Below, one piece after another: positions 44,826 to 52,797 of a stretch of 64,000 bases of DNA. The position numbers were made by a program, and so were the translations under genes. This DNA is from Thalassomonas viridans. Lineage in GTDB: Bacteria > Pseudomonadota > Gammaproteobacteria > Enterobacterales > Alteromonadaceae. The stretch's first letter is position 1, and every line of letters begins with the position of its first letter. The notes under the pieces were generated by a model. That model worked only from the letters and a program-made list of their open reading frames with translations, did not search any database and was not told the DNA's origin. Location of the stretch: assembly GCF_000948985.2 (NCBI RefSeq), contig NZ_CP059733.1, positions 4,464,001 through 4,528,000 of the forward strand, read 5' to 3'.

Positions 44826-45828
44826 ACAAACTGACCAGCACAGGATTACTGAGCAAGGTGATTTCTACGCCATCACCTGCCCGCTCATAGGTGCGCACCG
44901 CATATAACACCGCCTGGCCGCCCTGGTCGGTAAAGGGCAGCGTCACCGCCGTGGTCGTGGCGCCGGCGGCCAAATCCGGGTCCAGGGTGTCATGGGCGAT
45001 CACAGGCGACGCAAAGGCCGGCAGGGTTTCCCAGCCACTGGTGGCATCCCAGATATCCCAGCGTAAATCAACCTGGGTCCCTATATCCCCGGCAATCCAG
45101 ACCGCGGCGCTAAGGGCCGCCAGCTCCGGGCTGCCCACTTCAAACGCCAGACTCTCATGGCAGACCCCACCGACCACCAGGCAAATCCTGGGTTGCCAGC
45201 TTTCAATGCCGGTATTGACTTCGGTCACCGGCACCGTCGGCGATACCGGCGTCACCTCGGGCTCGCTTTGGGCTAAGGTCGACTGGATTTCCAGTCCCAG
45301 GCTGCCGGCTAACGGACTGAGGACGGCGGCTTCGTTGGGCACAACCGGCGCCAGGGCAATTTCATAACTTACCGAGGGCCGGTACACCACATCCCCCTGG
45401 GTGCCCCACAGCTGGCTGGTTTGCTCCACTTCCATTTGCTGCATGATCACCTGGATATGATAGGCCTGGCCGTTAACCGTGATCGAGAATACCGGCTGCT
45501 CCTGAAAAATACGGATCACTTCCCCTAAAATCCGCAGGTCATGCTCACCGGCCCCTACCGAGTCTTCCGAGACGCCAAAAGGGGTGATCATGCAGTGCAC
45601 CCGCATAAACCCGGTTTCCCCGGGTAAGGCATCGGCATCAAATTCAAAGGGAGAAAACTGGTAAAAGAAAAAATTCACCCGGTGGGAGTTTGACCCCGAA
45701 GGTACCGCATCCTGAGGATTGCCCACCATAACCGTGACTTCCGAGTCGTCACCGCTGTTAATGGCAATACCCAGCTGATCCGCAAGTTCGCGGCAAATTT
45801 GTGACAGGGACGAAGCTATAACCGGCAT
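44818..45828 (-). CDS. eCIS DUF4255 protein, tail terminator/cap (Afp16-like)
   Basis: From ATG 45828 (AAGGA upstream) the product is 336 residues. The N-terminal 190 residues are the DUF4255 domain (MPVIASSLSQICRELADQLG, VNFFFYQFSPFEFDADALPGE, MRVHCMITPFG, LRILGEVIRIFQEQPVF), the family of Afp16/Pvc16, which caps the tube and sheath distal end and sets length. The remaining part is an extra beta-rich domain (ESWQPRICLVVGGVCHESLAFEVGSPE) not present in the minimal cap. Precedes the AAA+ gene. Confidence 0.9.
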   Translation of the reverse strand: MPVIASSLSQICRELADQLGIAINSGDDSEVTVMVGNPQDAVPSGSNSHRVNFFFYQFSPFEFDADALPGETGFMRVHCMITPFGVSEDSVGAGEHDLRILGEVIRIFQEQPVFSITVNGQAYHIQVIMQQMEVEQTSQLWGTQGDVVYRPSVSYEIALAPVVPNEAAVLSPLAGSLGLEIQSTLAQSEPEVTPVSPTVPVTEVNTGIESWQPRICLVVGGVCHESLAFEVGSPELAALSAAVWIAGDIGTQVDLRWDIWDATSGWETLPAFASPVIAHDTLDPDLAAGATTTAVTLPFTDQGGQAVLYAVRTYERAGDGVEITLLSNPVLVSLYE

Positions 45829-45955
45829 AGGGTCTATCCTTAAACAAAACGCCGACCGCAAACGGCATTGTTATCCTTACATTCTTGTTATCTGTTATGA
45901 GACTACCGCTTAATTCTCGTTACACTCTTATCTTTCATTGCCCGGAGCCAGACTT

Positions 45956-47335
45956 TCAGACCCGGCGCAGGTAATGCCTGCTGGCCCAGCCGGTCCCGGA
46001 AGACGGCGGCTGCTCTGTAACACTCTTTTTAACGGCTTCATCAGCCGTCACCATAACGTCGATACGCCCGATATGGACACTGTTGTCCGGCACTTTTTGT
46101 ACCTTATGCTCTCCGGGTGCCGTTTGCTTTGCCAGCGCCGATAGGGCGTTGAAGGCGGCCAGGGCCTGCGCTTCCCCGGCGGTTTCTTCAGGCTTGCCTC
46201 TGTCTTGCAATTTGTCTTGCAATCTGTCTTGCAATGAAACTGAAGCCGAGTTGGCTGGAATCTGAGGCTCAAGTCGGCCAGATTCCTTGTCCACCGCCAT
46301 CTTGTTTGCCGGCTCGGCAGCAGGTAATTCGCTCTGCTGACCTTGCTGCTTTTTTTCCTCAAAATACTTTTGCTTTTGCAGGTAACGCTGATACTCACTA
46401 AGCACAGGCCCGTTACCTGCCGGCCGCTGCGAGCCGGCCTCCTTATCTCCCTGTAAAGCGCTTTTCTGTAAAGCATCTTCCGGTAAAACGGGCTCCTGTA
46501 CTGGGATATCTTGTCCTAAAGGCTGAGTCCCTGGCGGTTCTTGACGTCCAGGTTCGGCAGAAACCTGCCCTGGCTTGTTGTTATTTACCGCCGGATTATG
46601 CTCCGGCATTTTTCCAGCTTGCTCTGACGCTTCGGAGCTAAAAAAGGGAGGCGGCACCGACGCCGCACTCTCCCCGGGTAGGTATTCAGAAGGGGTGTCG
46701 AGACCCGAAGCCCGACTCGTATCCAGATCACCAAAATCATGTTGAAAACTACGTTCATCCACTCTAACCGAAAGATCCATAAGATCACGAGAAAAGACAG
46801 AAGCTGCATGTACGAAACTAGACTGTTCTGGCACTCGAATTTCAGTATTCTGAGAAGCTGCTCGATTTACATCCTCACCTGCTACCAGGCCACGCTTAAG
46901 ACTCACGGAATTCACGGATGATAAAATATCATCAAAGACGTAACCGGACGCTAATTGCCCGGTCACTATGGGGTCTACAGACAGCGACTCTTCAACCGGG
47001 GCGCTTGTGCACCCGTTATTGGTTGTCCCGAAAGATACAGAGCCCTGCTGTTGCGACACCTTTTCTGGCCCATGCCCTGAATTTTCAACATTGACAACAG
47101 ACTCTGCCGTTGCAGAATCCAACGCGGCGCTTGGGCCGCTCACTTGCTGATGTCCTGACCCAGAGACATGTGCCGCCTCCTGAATTCGGTTTGAGGAAGA
47201 TTCACCGGGAACTTCTGCCGGCTCCTGATGCCGGACCTGGGCTGTTTTGCCCGACAGCCTGGCACCGGCAACACCTGTTGCCAGCCGGCGCTTCATGGGC
47301 TGTGCATCTTGCCAGACAGATCTAAAAAATCCCAC
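45956..47335 (-). CDS. Large disordered eCIS-operon protein (459 aa), unknown
   Basis: No folded domain is visible. The product is rich in Q, E, S, P and G, with runs such as PAEVPGESSSNRIQEAAHVSGSG and QPLGQDIPVQEPVLPEDALQ, and a 3-fold repeat (LQDRLQDKLQDR) encoded by a 12-bp tandem repeat at 46203-46238. Length and position between the hub chaperone and the cap gene could suit a tape-measure protein, but tape measures are normally helical, so a linker, scaffold or cargo-adaptor role is as likely. GC content and codon use look like its neighbours, and it is in the same strand and spacing, so it is a true operon member. Confidence 0.6.
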   Translation of the reverse strand: MGFFRSVWQDAQPMKRRLATGVAGARLSGKTAQVRHQEPAEVPGESSSNRIQEAAHVSGSGHQQVSGPSAALDSATAESVVNVENSGHGPEKVSQQQGSVSFGTTNNGCTSAPVEESLSVDPIVTGQLASGYVFDDILSSVNSVSLKRGLVAGEDVNRAASQNTEIRVPEQSSFVHAASVFSRDLMDLSVRVDERSFQHDFGDLDTSRASGLDTPSEYLPGESAASVPPPFFSSEASEQAGKMPEHNPAVNNNKPGQVSAEPGRQEPPGTQPLGQDIPVQEPVLPEDALQKSALQGDKEAGSQRPAGNGPVLSEYQRYLQKQKYFEEKKQQGQQSELPAAEPANKMAVDKESGRLEPQIPANSASVSLQDRLQDKLQDRGKPEETAGEAQALAAFNALSALAKQTAPGEHKVQKVPDNSVHIGRIDVMVTADEAVKKSVTEQPPSSGTGWASRHYLRRV

Positions 47336-47500
47336 CTTCCTTCCTCACTTGTTCCTTACATTCGGTCCGTTTGTCCGGATAAAAAGCCTGTAACTTGCTT
47401 ATCCGTAAAAAACCGGGCCGGATGTTTGTTTTGACTGTTTTATCCGCTTAAAGTTTAACCGCTTTATCACCGGAATTTACCGCCATGCGCGTCATACCGC

Positions 47501-48313
47501 TTAGTGGCTCATGCCCCGGTCCGCATCTATCATCGCCAGATAGGCCGCCCGGCGCTGGGCCGGCAAGGCCAATATCTGCTGCTCGGTCCAGTGATATGCC
47601 CTGGCGAGGCGGTGGATCTCCGCCAGCAAATCGCCGTATCCCCGGTTAAGCAGACGGTAGGGGTCGAGATAAACCGGATTGACATGGCTGCAATTTGAGC
47701 AGCTCACCTGGATATCCGTCACTATACCGGGAGAAGCCTGCTCCATGGCTTGTTCTATGCTGGCCACCTCGGCTTCGCTCAAATTCGCCACAAAGGCATC
47801 GACATCAAACTCCCTGCCCTGGGCCAGCAGGCATAACTTCAACAGCACCGCCGGTATTTCAACTTCCGTTTTATCGGCCAGGATTGCCTGATCGTGTCCG
47901 TTAGGCAATCTCAGCCTGAGTTGAAGCTTATCCAGCTCAACCTCGACGAAAGGATAATTCTCATCCCCCTCCGCCACAGGTAAGGCCTGCAAATCCAGTT
48001 CAAAATCAAACGATGCCTTACACCGGCGACAGGTCTGGCTATACCAGGTTTCGCTGTCCCCCAGGTGCAGCTGCAATTGACGCATTAAAAACTGGCGGTC
48101 GGCGATACAAAGTTCCGCAACCCTCTCCTCGGTTACCGCCTCACCGCCGAGCTGCGCCAAGGCCAGCTGCAAAATCTTAGTAACCGCCTCGGGCATGGCA
48201 AACCCTTGCCCGGCAATTTCCGCAATGGCAAACTCCAGTGCCCCGGTGACAGGTTTAAAGCAAAAATCTCTTTTCCTTTGCCGGTTGTGCCAGAGTCCGC
48301 CGGGTAATAACAT
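47501..48313 (-). CDS. eCIS T4-type baseplate hub assembly chaperone
   Basis: A 270-residue protein with two CxxC pairs: Cys95/Cys98 (CRRCKASFDFELDL) and Cys205/Cys208 (CSNCSHVNPVYL), giving a zinc-binding site. The surrounding sequence (ITEERVAELCIADRQFLMRQL-like VAELCIADRQFLMRQLQLHLGD) matches the T4 gp26/gp51-like hub assembly family (T4_baseplate). Such proteins help build the central hub in T4-like and eCIS tails. It starts about 70 bp after the tube gene. Confidence 0.75.
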   Translation of the reverse strand: MLLPGGLWHNRQRKRDFCFKPVTGALEFAIAEIAGQGFAMPEAVTKILQLALAQLGGEAVTEERVAELCIADRQFLMRQLQLHLGDSETWYSQTCRRCKASFDFELDLQALPVAEGDENYPFVEVELDKLQLRLRLPNGHDQAILADKTEVEIPAVLLKLCLLAQGREFDVDAFVANLSEAEVASIEQAMEQASPGIVTDIQVSCSNCSHVNPVYLDPYRLLNRGYGDLLAEIHRLARAYHWTEQQILALPAQRRAAYLAMIDADRGMSH

Positions 48314-48381
48314 GCCGTACGCTCCCGTTTAGCCGTTAAAAGTCAACACGCGGGCTATAACCATGTGTGGACTAAGCCTCA

Positions 48382-48891
48382 TCAGGTTTCAGCCGGCTCG
48401 GCAACACTGGTATCGCGCTGCCAGCCTTCATGCTGCAAGGTAATGGTCTGAATACCTACGGCGTTCATACTGCCGGCATCCAGATCCGGCAACGCCTGAA
48501 AATCCGACACCCAGGCGCGGAAGATTTTATAGGAGATTGCCACCTGGCCCTGTAAGTTCAGGACGTTGACGACGATATCCTTGCGGAAATCTTTCAGCGA
48601 CATGCCGGCATCCCCTTCGATGTTGTTCACCAGGTTGGCCCAGTTTTCAAACACGGGATCATGGGTCAGCCCCTGCTCCAGGGTAACCGCTTCATAGGAA
48701 GTGCCGCCGGGCATGATACGTTCAAAGTTGGGATCACCGGCAGAACGCCATTTTACCGGTTCCACCTTTTTCTTTAGCGCCCCCATTTTTTTAAGTCCGG
48801 CCACGGGTTTGCCGTCAATCAACACCTGAAACTTAAAAGTCCGGTAAGGATCATGTCTATGTGAATTCACTGAAAATTGTGGTGCAGCCAT
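48382..48891 (-). CDS. eCIS inner tube protein (gp19/Afp1-like)
   Basis: A 169-residue tail tube protein: DPYRTFKFQVLIDGKPVAGLKKMGALKKKVEPVKWRSAGDPNFERIMPGGTSYEAVTLEQGLTHD, then FRAWVSDFQALPDLDAGSMNAVGIQTITLQHEGW at the C-terminus. These blocks define the gp19/Afp1/Hcp-like tube family that stacks as hexamers inside the sheath. It follows the sheath gene by 11 bp. Confidence 0.95.
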   Translation of the reverse strand: MAAPQFSVNSHRHDPYRTFKFQVLIDGKPVAGLKKMGALKKKVEPVKWRSAGDPNFERIMPGGTSYEAVTLEQGLTHDPVFENWANLVNNIEGDAGMSLKDFRKDIVVNVLNLQGQVAISYKIFRAWVSDFQALPDLDAGSMNAVGIQTITLQHEGWQRDTSVAEPAET

Positions 48892-48902
48892 AATAATTCT
48901 CC

Positions 48903-50771
48903 TTATTGTTGTCCGACGATTTGTTGTAAGCGCACGATAACAAACTCAGCGGGTTTGAGCGGTGCAAACCCGACTATGGCAATCACCTGTCCCCGGTCGA
49001 TATCTCCCTGGGTCATGGTATCGCCGAGGCCGCAACGGACGAAGTAGGCATCGGAAGCTTTTTCCCCCTGGAAGGCGCCGGCGCGAAACAGGCCGTTCAT
49101 AAAGGATTCGATATTGATACGCAGGGAAGACCATAACCTGTGATCGTTAGGTTCAAACACCGCCCACTGGATACCGTTATACAGGCTTTCTTCGATAAAC
49201 ATCGCCGTCCTGCGCACCGGCACATAGCGCCACTCGGGATTGCTCTTGGTGGCTCGGGTACGCGATCCCCAGACCACGGGGCCATAACCGGGAATCTTAC
49301 GTATGGCGTTAATACCTAAGGGATTGAGATAGTCCTGTTCCGGGTCTTCCACTTTGTATTCAAGCTCCGCCACCCCCAAAAGTGCGGATTCCACCCCGGC
49401 AGGTGCTTTCCACACCCCGCGCCGGCCATCGGTTTTTGCCCACAACCCGGCGGCAAAACCGGACGGCGCCGCCAGCAGTTTTTGTGAGGCGCCGGGATTT
49501 AAATCGACATCATAGGCGGGATTGCTCACCACCACCCAGGGATAATAGGCGGCGACATAAGTTTGGGTGGGCAGGCTCAGGGCCTTGACTTCATTGCCGT
49601 TATCCAGCTCGTCCCCCGGCTGGGGATCCACCAGGATCATGCGGTTTTTTATGGTTTCGCAATGGGCGATACCGGCATTGATGATTGCCTGCTTGGCGCC
49701 GGCATCCGTCATATCCCAATACAGGCCCGGCAGCAAGAGCATATTGATATCGCGGACCTTAAGTAGCTGATTAAATATCGGGGTATATTCCGTCAGGCCC
49801 GGGGCCGAGCCGTTATTGCCGCCGGAGAAAGTGACTTCTTCGGTATTGTCTGTGGCCACCTCCGTCACCAGACCGGCAAGGTCGTTGACCTCAACCGTAA
49901 CCAGCTCAGAAATGTCATTGATCTTATTGGGCAGGTAATTAGGATCAGTATCCGTTAACGAAACATCTTCAAATTCTTCCTGGGCCTCGAAATCCGTGCC
50001 TGTGCCCTGGCCGACCGCCACGGTATAATCGCCGTTGCTTTCGGAAATGGTCACCACCAGGTCATCTCCCCAGGTCCCTTCATTGATGGCGGTAAAGGTC
50101 ACCAGCGGAGTGCCGCTGACCAGGGAGCCTGTGGCTGCCGCTGCACCGTCAAGGCCGCCGTTAAAGGTGATTTCTTCGGTTTCACCGGCGCCGAATTCCG
50201 CAGCCGCCGCGGTGGCATCCGCCACGGAAACCGTCACTATGCTGGACTCGCTGGCAACCCGGGTTTCGATAAAATCCGCACCTGCGGTAAAAGTGACATT
50301 TGAGATAGTTTCGTCGGCGCTGAAGCCGCCGCCAGTGCCTGTGCCCACTTCAACGTCAAAAGTTCCGCCGTCTTCCGTGATACGTACCACGATATCATTG
50401 CCGGCATCGCCGTCATTCACGGCGGTAAAGGTCACCAGGGAAGCCCCGAGTTCGCCGGTGGCGGCATTGGCCCCTTGCGCAGAGCGGATAATATAGGCGG
50501 TGGAACCGCCGTTTTGGAAAAAGGCGTAGACACTAAAGCCCATGGGATCTCCCAGGGGGACCGCCGCCCCGGCCACCGCCGTTTCAGTTTCTTGCAAACC
50601 GCCGAACTGGCTGTCGTATTCATTCCACGAAGTGATAAGCGTGGGGGTGTCCATAGGACCTTTTACGGTATAACCGATAAAGCAGGCGGTCGAAGTACCT
50701 ACAGCTTCAATAGGTCTGGAACCACTAGGAAGTTCTTCGAGATAAACGCCAGGATGCAGGTAGGTAGCCAT
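48903..50771 (-). CDS. eCIS contractile sheath protein (with duplicated insert)
   Basis: First gene of the eCIS operon; 622 residues. It starts MATYLHPGVYLEELPSGSRPIEAVGTSTACFIGYTVKGP, the universal N-terminus of phage and eCIS sheaths, and ends with PVRRTAMFIEESLYNGIQWAVFEPND and YFVRCGLGDTMTQGDIDRGQVIAIVGFAPLKPAEFVIVRL, the inner sheath domain. Residues about 112-212 and 223-324 form two tandem copies of a beta-rich module (VTFTAVNDGDAGNDIVVRI..., VTFTAINEGTWGDDLVVTI...), an outward-facing domain that is usually single. AAGGGA lies 8-9 nt before the ATG. Only one sheath and one tube gene are present, unlike AFP and PVC. Confidence 0.95.
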   Translation of the reverse strand: MATYLHPGVYLEELPSGSRPIEAVGTSTACFIGYTVKGPMDTPTLITSWNEYDSQFGGLQETETAVAGAAVPLGDPMGFSVYAFFQNGGSTAYIIRSAQGANAATGELGASLVTFTAVNDGDAGNDIVVRITEDGGTFDVEVGTGTGGGFSADETISNVTFTAGADFIETRVASESSIVTVSVADATAAAAEFGAGETEEITFNGGLDGAAAATGSLVSGTPLVTFTAINEGTWGDDLVVTISESNGDYTVAVGQGTGTDFEAQEEFEDVSLTDTDPNYLPNKINDISELVTVEVNDLAGLVTEVATDNTEEVTFSGGNNGSAPGLTEYTPIFNQLLKVRDINMLLLPGLYWDMTDAGAKQAIINAGIAHCETIKNRMILVDPQPGDELDNGNEVKALSLPTQTYVAAYYPWVVVSNPAYDVDLNPGASQKLLAAPSGFAAGLWAKTDGRRGVWKAPAGVESALLGVAELEYKVEDPEQDYLNPLGINAIRKIPGYGPVVWGSRTRATKSNPEWRYVPVRRTAMFIEESLYNGIQWAVFEPNDHRLWSSLRINIESFMNGLFRAGAFQGEKASDAYFVRCGLGDTMTQGDIDRGQVIAIVGFAPLKPAEFVIVRLQQIVGQQ

Positions 50772-50840
50772 AGTTCATTCCCTTGTTATATTCTTGATGA
50801 TCAGAGCCGTTGTCGCTCTACTCTTTATTCAGGTTATTCA

Positions 50841-50995
50841 GGACCTGCTTATCTTTGGCCGGGAGTGATATCTGGCTACTTATACACCTGCCGGCGTTAA
50901 AAATGTCACCCGGCACAGCTAGAGATCCATTTTTCTGTCATAACAGGTGTAAAAATGCGTAAAAGCCTTAATTCCATCCAAAGATAAACAGGCCC
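50841..50995. mobile_element. Diverged MITE-like element upstream of the eCIS operon
   Basis: Terminal inverted repeats GGACCTGCTTATCTTTGG (50841-50858) and CCAAAGATAAACAGGCCC (50978-50995) flank 120 bp without coding capacity. The inside (CCATTTTTCTGTCATAACAG, GTAAAAATGCGTAAAAGCC) resembles the inside of the clearer copy at 56845-57018. The right end is 69 bp upstream of the sheath start codon, so the element is likely to form part of, or lie next to, the eCIS promoter region. Confidence 0.65.
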
Positions 50996-51286
50996 ACTTA
51001 AAGCGATTGCCCCTTTTCCGCCCGTTACGCCATTAAAAAGCAAAGCCTTACTTGCGCAATCATCGGCTACCGGTTAAGTCACTAAAGCCGCAGTGATCTT
51101 CTGACCACCTTGTCCCTGAAATAAAAGAGCATTGGCAGATAAGAAGAAAAGCAATCAGCTAAAGCGTAGTACTAAAAGTATAAAGCCGCCACATCAAAAA
51201 ATGACTTTTTTACTGACTATTTACTACTGAATTTTAAGGACTTTAACCGCAGGCAAGCGCGGCGGGAGGGAAATAAAAAAACAGGC

Positions 51287-51366
51287 AAAAAAAAGCGCGT
51301 TACCAGGAACGCGCGATATCAACATAAAACAAAACATGAAACACTAAGGGAAATAAAAGTCTCTCG
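51287..51366 (-). ncRNA. Putative small RNA, copy 1 (repeat family, with terminator)
   Basis: The minus-strand transcript would read CGAGAGACTTTTATTTCCCT-TAGTGTTTCATGT (33 nt, identical in all three copies), then an AT-rich spacer, then a terminator hairpin (GCGCGTT-CCTGGT-AACGCGC) and TTTTTTTT at 51294-51287. About 80 nt in all. Conserved boxes upstream (51395-51400 and 51368-51373) suggest a promoter. No ORF. It lies about 520 bp upstream of the sheath gene. Confidence 0.6.
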
Positions 51367-51367
51367 T

Positions 51368-51400
51368 ATTCTAGGAGTAGGCAAAGATAGATTAGTTCAA
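51368..51400 (-). promoter_or_regulatory. Conserved promoter-like element of sRNA copy 1
   Basis: TTGAAC (51395-51400) and TAGAAT (51368-51373) on the minus strand, separated by 21 bp. The same spacing and near-identical boxes occur ahead of copies 2 and 3, although the spacer sequences differ. A 21-bp spacer is long for sigma-70, so an activator or alternative factor may be involved. Confidence 0.45.
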
Positions 51401-51628
51401 ATATAATTTTATTTTTTGCTCTTGTTTGCGATAAAAGCCTAAAAATAAAGATAAAAAAGATAAGAATATTGCCAGCATTTGTCCCTTGGCATATCAGACA
51501 TTCTTCCTGATCAGAACATCCTGCCACAAGCTTGTCGCTGTTTGCATTTTATCCTATTTATACATCCTGTTTATACGGCTGCCGGATAAAAAGCAATCTT
51601 CAACAAAAAGAGTCACAAGATTTCGGCT

Positions 51629-51727
51629 AAAAAAAAGCGCGTTACCAATAACGCGCTGTGTTAGTCACCTTGTCTTATATAAAACAAGAAAAAAACATGA
51701 AACACTAAGGGAAATAAAAGTCTCTCG
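51629..51727 (-). ncRNA. Putative small RNA, copy 2
   Basis: It has the same 33-nt 5' core as copy 1 and a terminator hairpin GCGCGTTA-TTGG-TAACGCGC followed by TTTTTTTT, but a longer AT-rich spacer (about 37 nt) between them. About 99 nt. It lies 262 bp beyond copy 1 and 209 bp from the start of the three-repeat protein gene at 51936, on the opposite strand. Confidence 0.6.
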
Positions 51728-51728
51728 G

Positions 51729-51761
51729 TTAATAAGAGCCGGTATATCGCCGATAATTCAA
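51729..51761 (-). promoter_or_regulatory. Conserved promoter-like element of sRNA copy 2
   Basis: TTGAAT (51756-51761) and TATTAA (51729-51734) on the minus strand with a 21-bp spacer, matching the arrangement ahead of the other two copies. Confidence 0.45.
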
Positions 51762-51935
51762 AAAAGTTTTCAACTGTTTGCCTGGCGGTAAAACCTTCTC
51801 CCGACCGGCTCTCCCGCCAGCCAGACCTGGCTCGCTGATACCCGCTTGATACCGAACTGATACTAAAAAAATCAAAGAAAGTCTTAATATACATATCGTT
51901 GCAGCCGCAATAAACATTAATAAAAGGAATGGATA

Positions 51936-52688
51936 ATGATTAACAATAAAGTACTGGCCTCATACAACGGCCCGCAAAGAGGCTTTACTGTCCGCAGTAT
52001 GCAATTGGAGCAGGAATCCTTTGTCAACGGCGATTTCAATTTTCCCAATATCGCCGCGGGCCCCAACAATGATGTCTATCTCCCTTCTGCTAACCACATC
52101 TACCACTATGATCTCGACGGCAAGTTGATCAAAGACATGGCATTTCCTGATGCCGGCATTGACTATACCGGTATTGCCGTAACCAATAACAGAGTGTTCG
52201 CCACTTATGAAGGCTCCCAGCTCGGGGTCACGGTACGGGATCTGGATTTAAACCAAATCTCCTTTTTCGCCACCGGCATCAAGGCTAACGGCATAGCCGC
52301 CGGTCCAAATAATGATCTCTACCTCGCCGCCGGCAACCATCTTTACCATTACAATATTGACGGCACCCTGATACAGGACATGACTTTCCCGGATGAGTCC
52401 ATTAACTATACCGATGTCACTGTTATCGGCCAAAGGGTGTACGCCGCCTATAACGGCTCCCAGGAAGGCTTTACCGTACGCGATCTGCAGTTAAAACAGC
52501 TGTCCTTTACCAATACCGGCTTTAATATCAATGCGCTTGCCGCCGGGCCGGACAATACCCTTTACCTGTCCAGTGCCAACCAACTGTACCATTACCAGTC
52601 CAATGGTACTTTATTGAAAAACATGACCTTCCCGGATGACAGAATTAACTATACCGGGATCTCGGTAATTTTCACCAGCCTGACTTAG
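51936..52688 (+). CDS. Three-repeat protein (81-aa units), unknown
   Basis: A 250-residue protein made almost entirely of three similar units at about 6-86, 87-167 and 168-250. Each reads V-x-A-x-Y-x-G-x-Q-x-G-x-TVR near the start, AAGPNNDLYL in the middle, then YHY, DGTLI and MTFPD, and ends INYT. The repeat length and strand pattern point to beta-propeller blades or an NHL/SMP-like strand array. No signal peptide. The gene lies between sRNA copies 2 and 3 and is convergent with the DUF523 gene. Function is unknown; a lectin-like binding role or effector is possible. Confidence 0.65.
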   Translation: MINNKVLASYNGPQRGFTVRSMQLEQESFVNGDFNFPNIAAGPNNDVYLPSANHIYHYDLDGKLIKDMAFPDAGIDYTGIAVTNNRVFATYEGSQLGVTVRDLDLNQISFFATGIKANGIAAGPNNDLYLAAGNHLYHYNIDGTLIQDMTFPDESINYTDVTVIGQRVYAAYNGSQEGFTVRDLQLKQLSFTNTGFNINALAAGPDNTLYLSSANQLYHYQSNGTLLKNMTFPDDRINYTGISVIFTSLT

Positions 52689-52797
52689 CATCCTACAGCG
52701 GATATAAAAACTGCTATGGCAGCGAAGAAAGCCGCCATAGCAGACATCAAATTTCCCGGGCATGCTGCCATTAACAATGACAGCATGCCCCCTGGCT

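Noticed and set aside
28685..50771. Prophage instead of eCIS
   Set aside because: No capsid, portal, terminase, integrase or replication genes; the AAA+ ATPase, DUF4255 and DUF4157 genes are typical of eCIS.
28685..50771. Type VI secretion system
   Set aside because: No TssJLM membrane complex, no ClpV and no TssBC pair; the sheath is of the one-protein phage/eCIS type.
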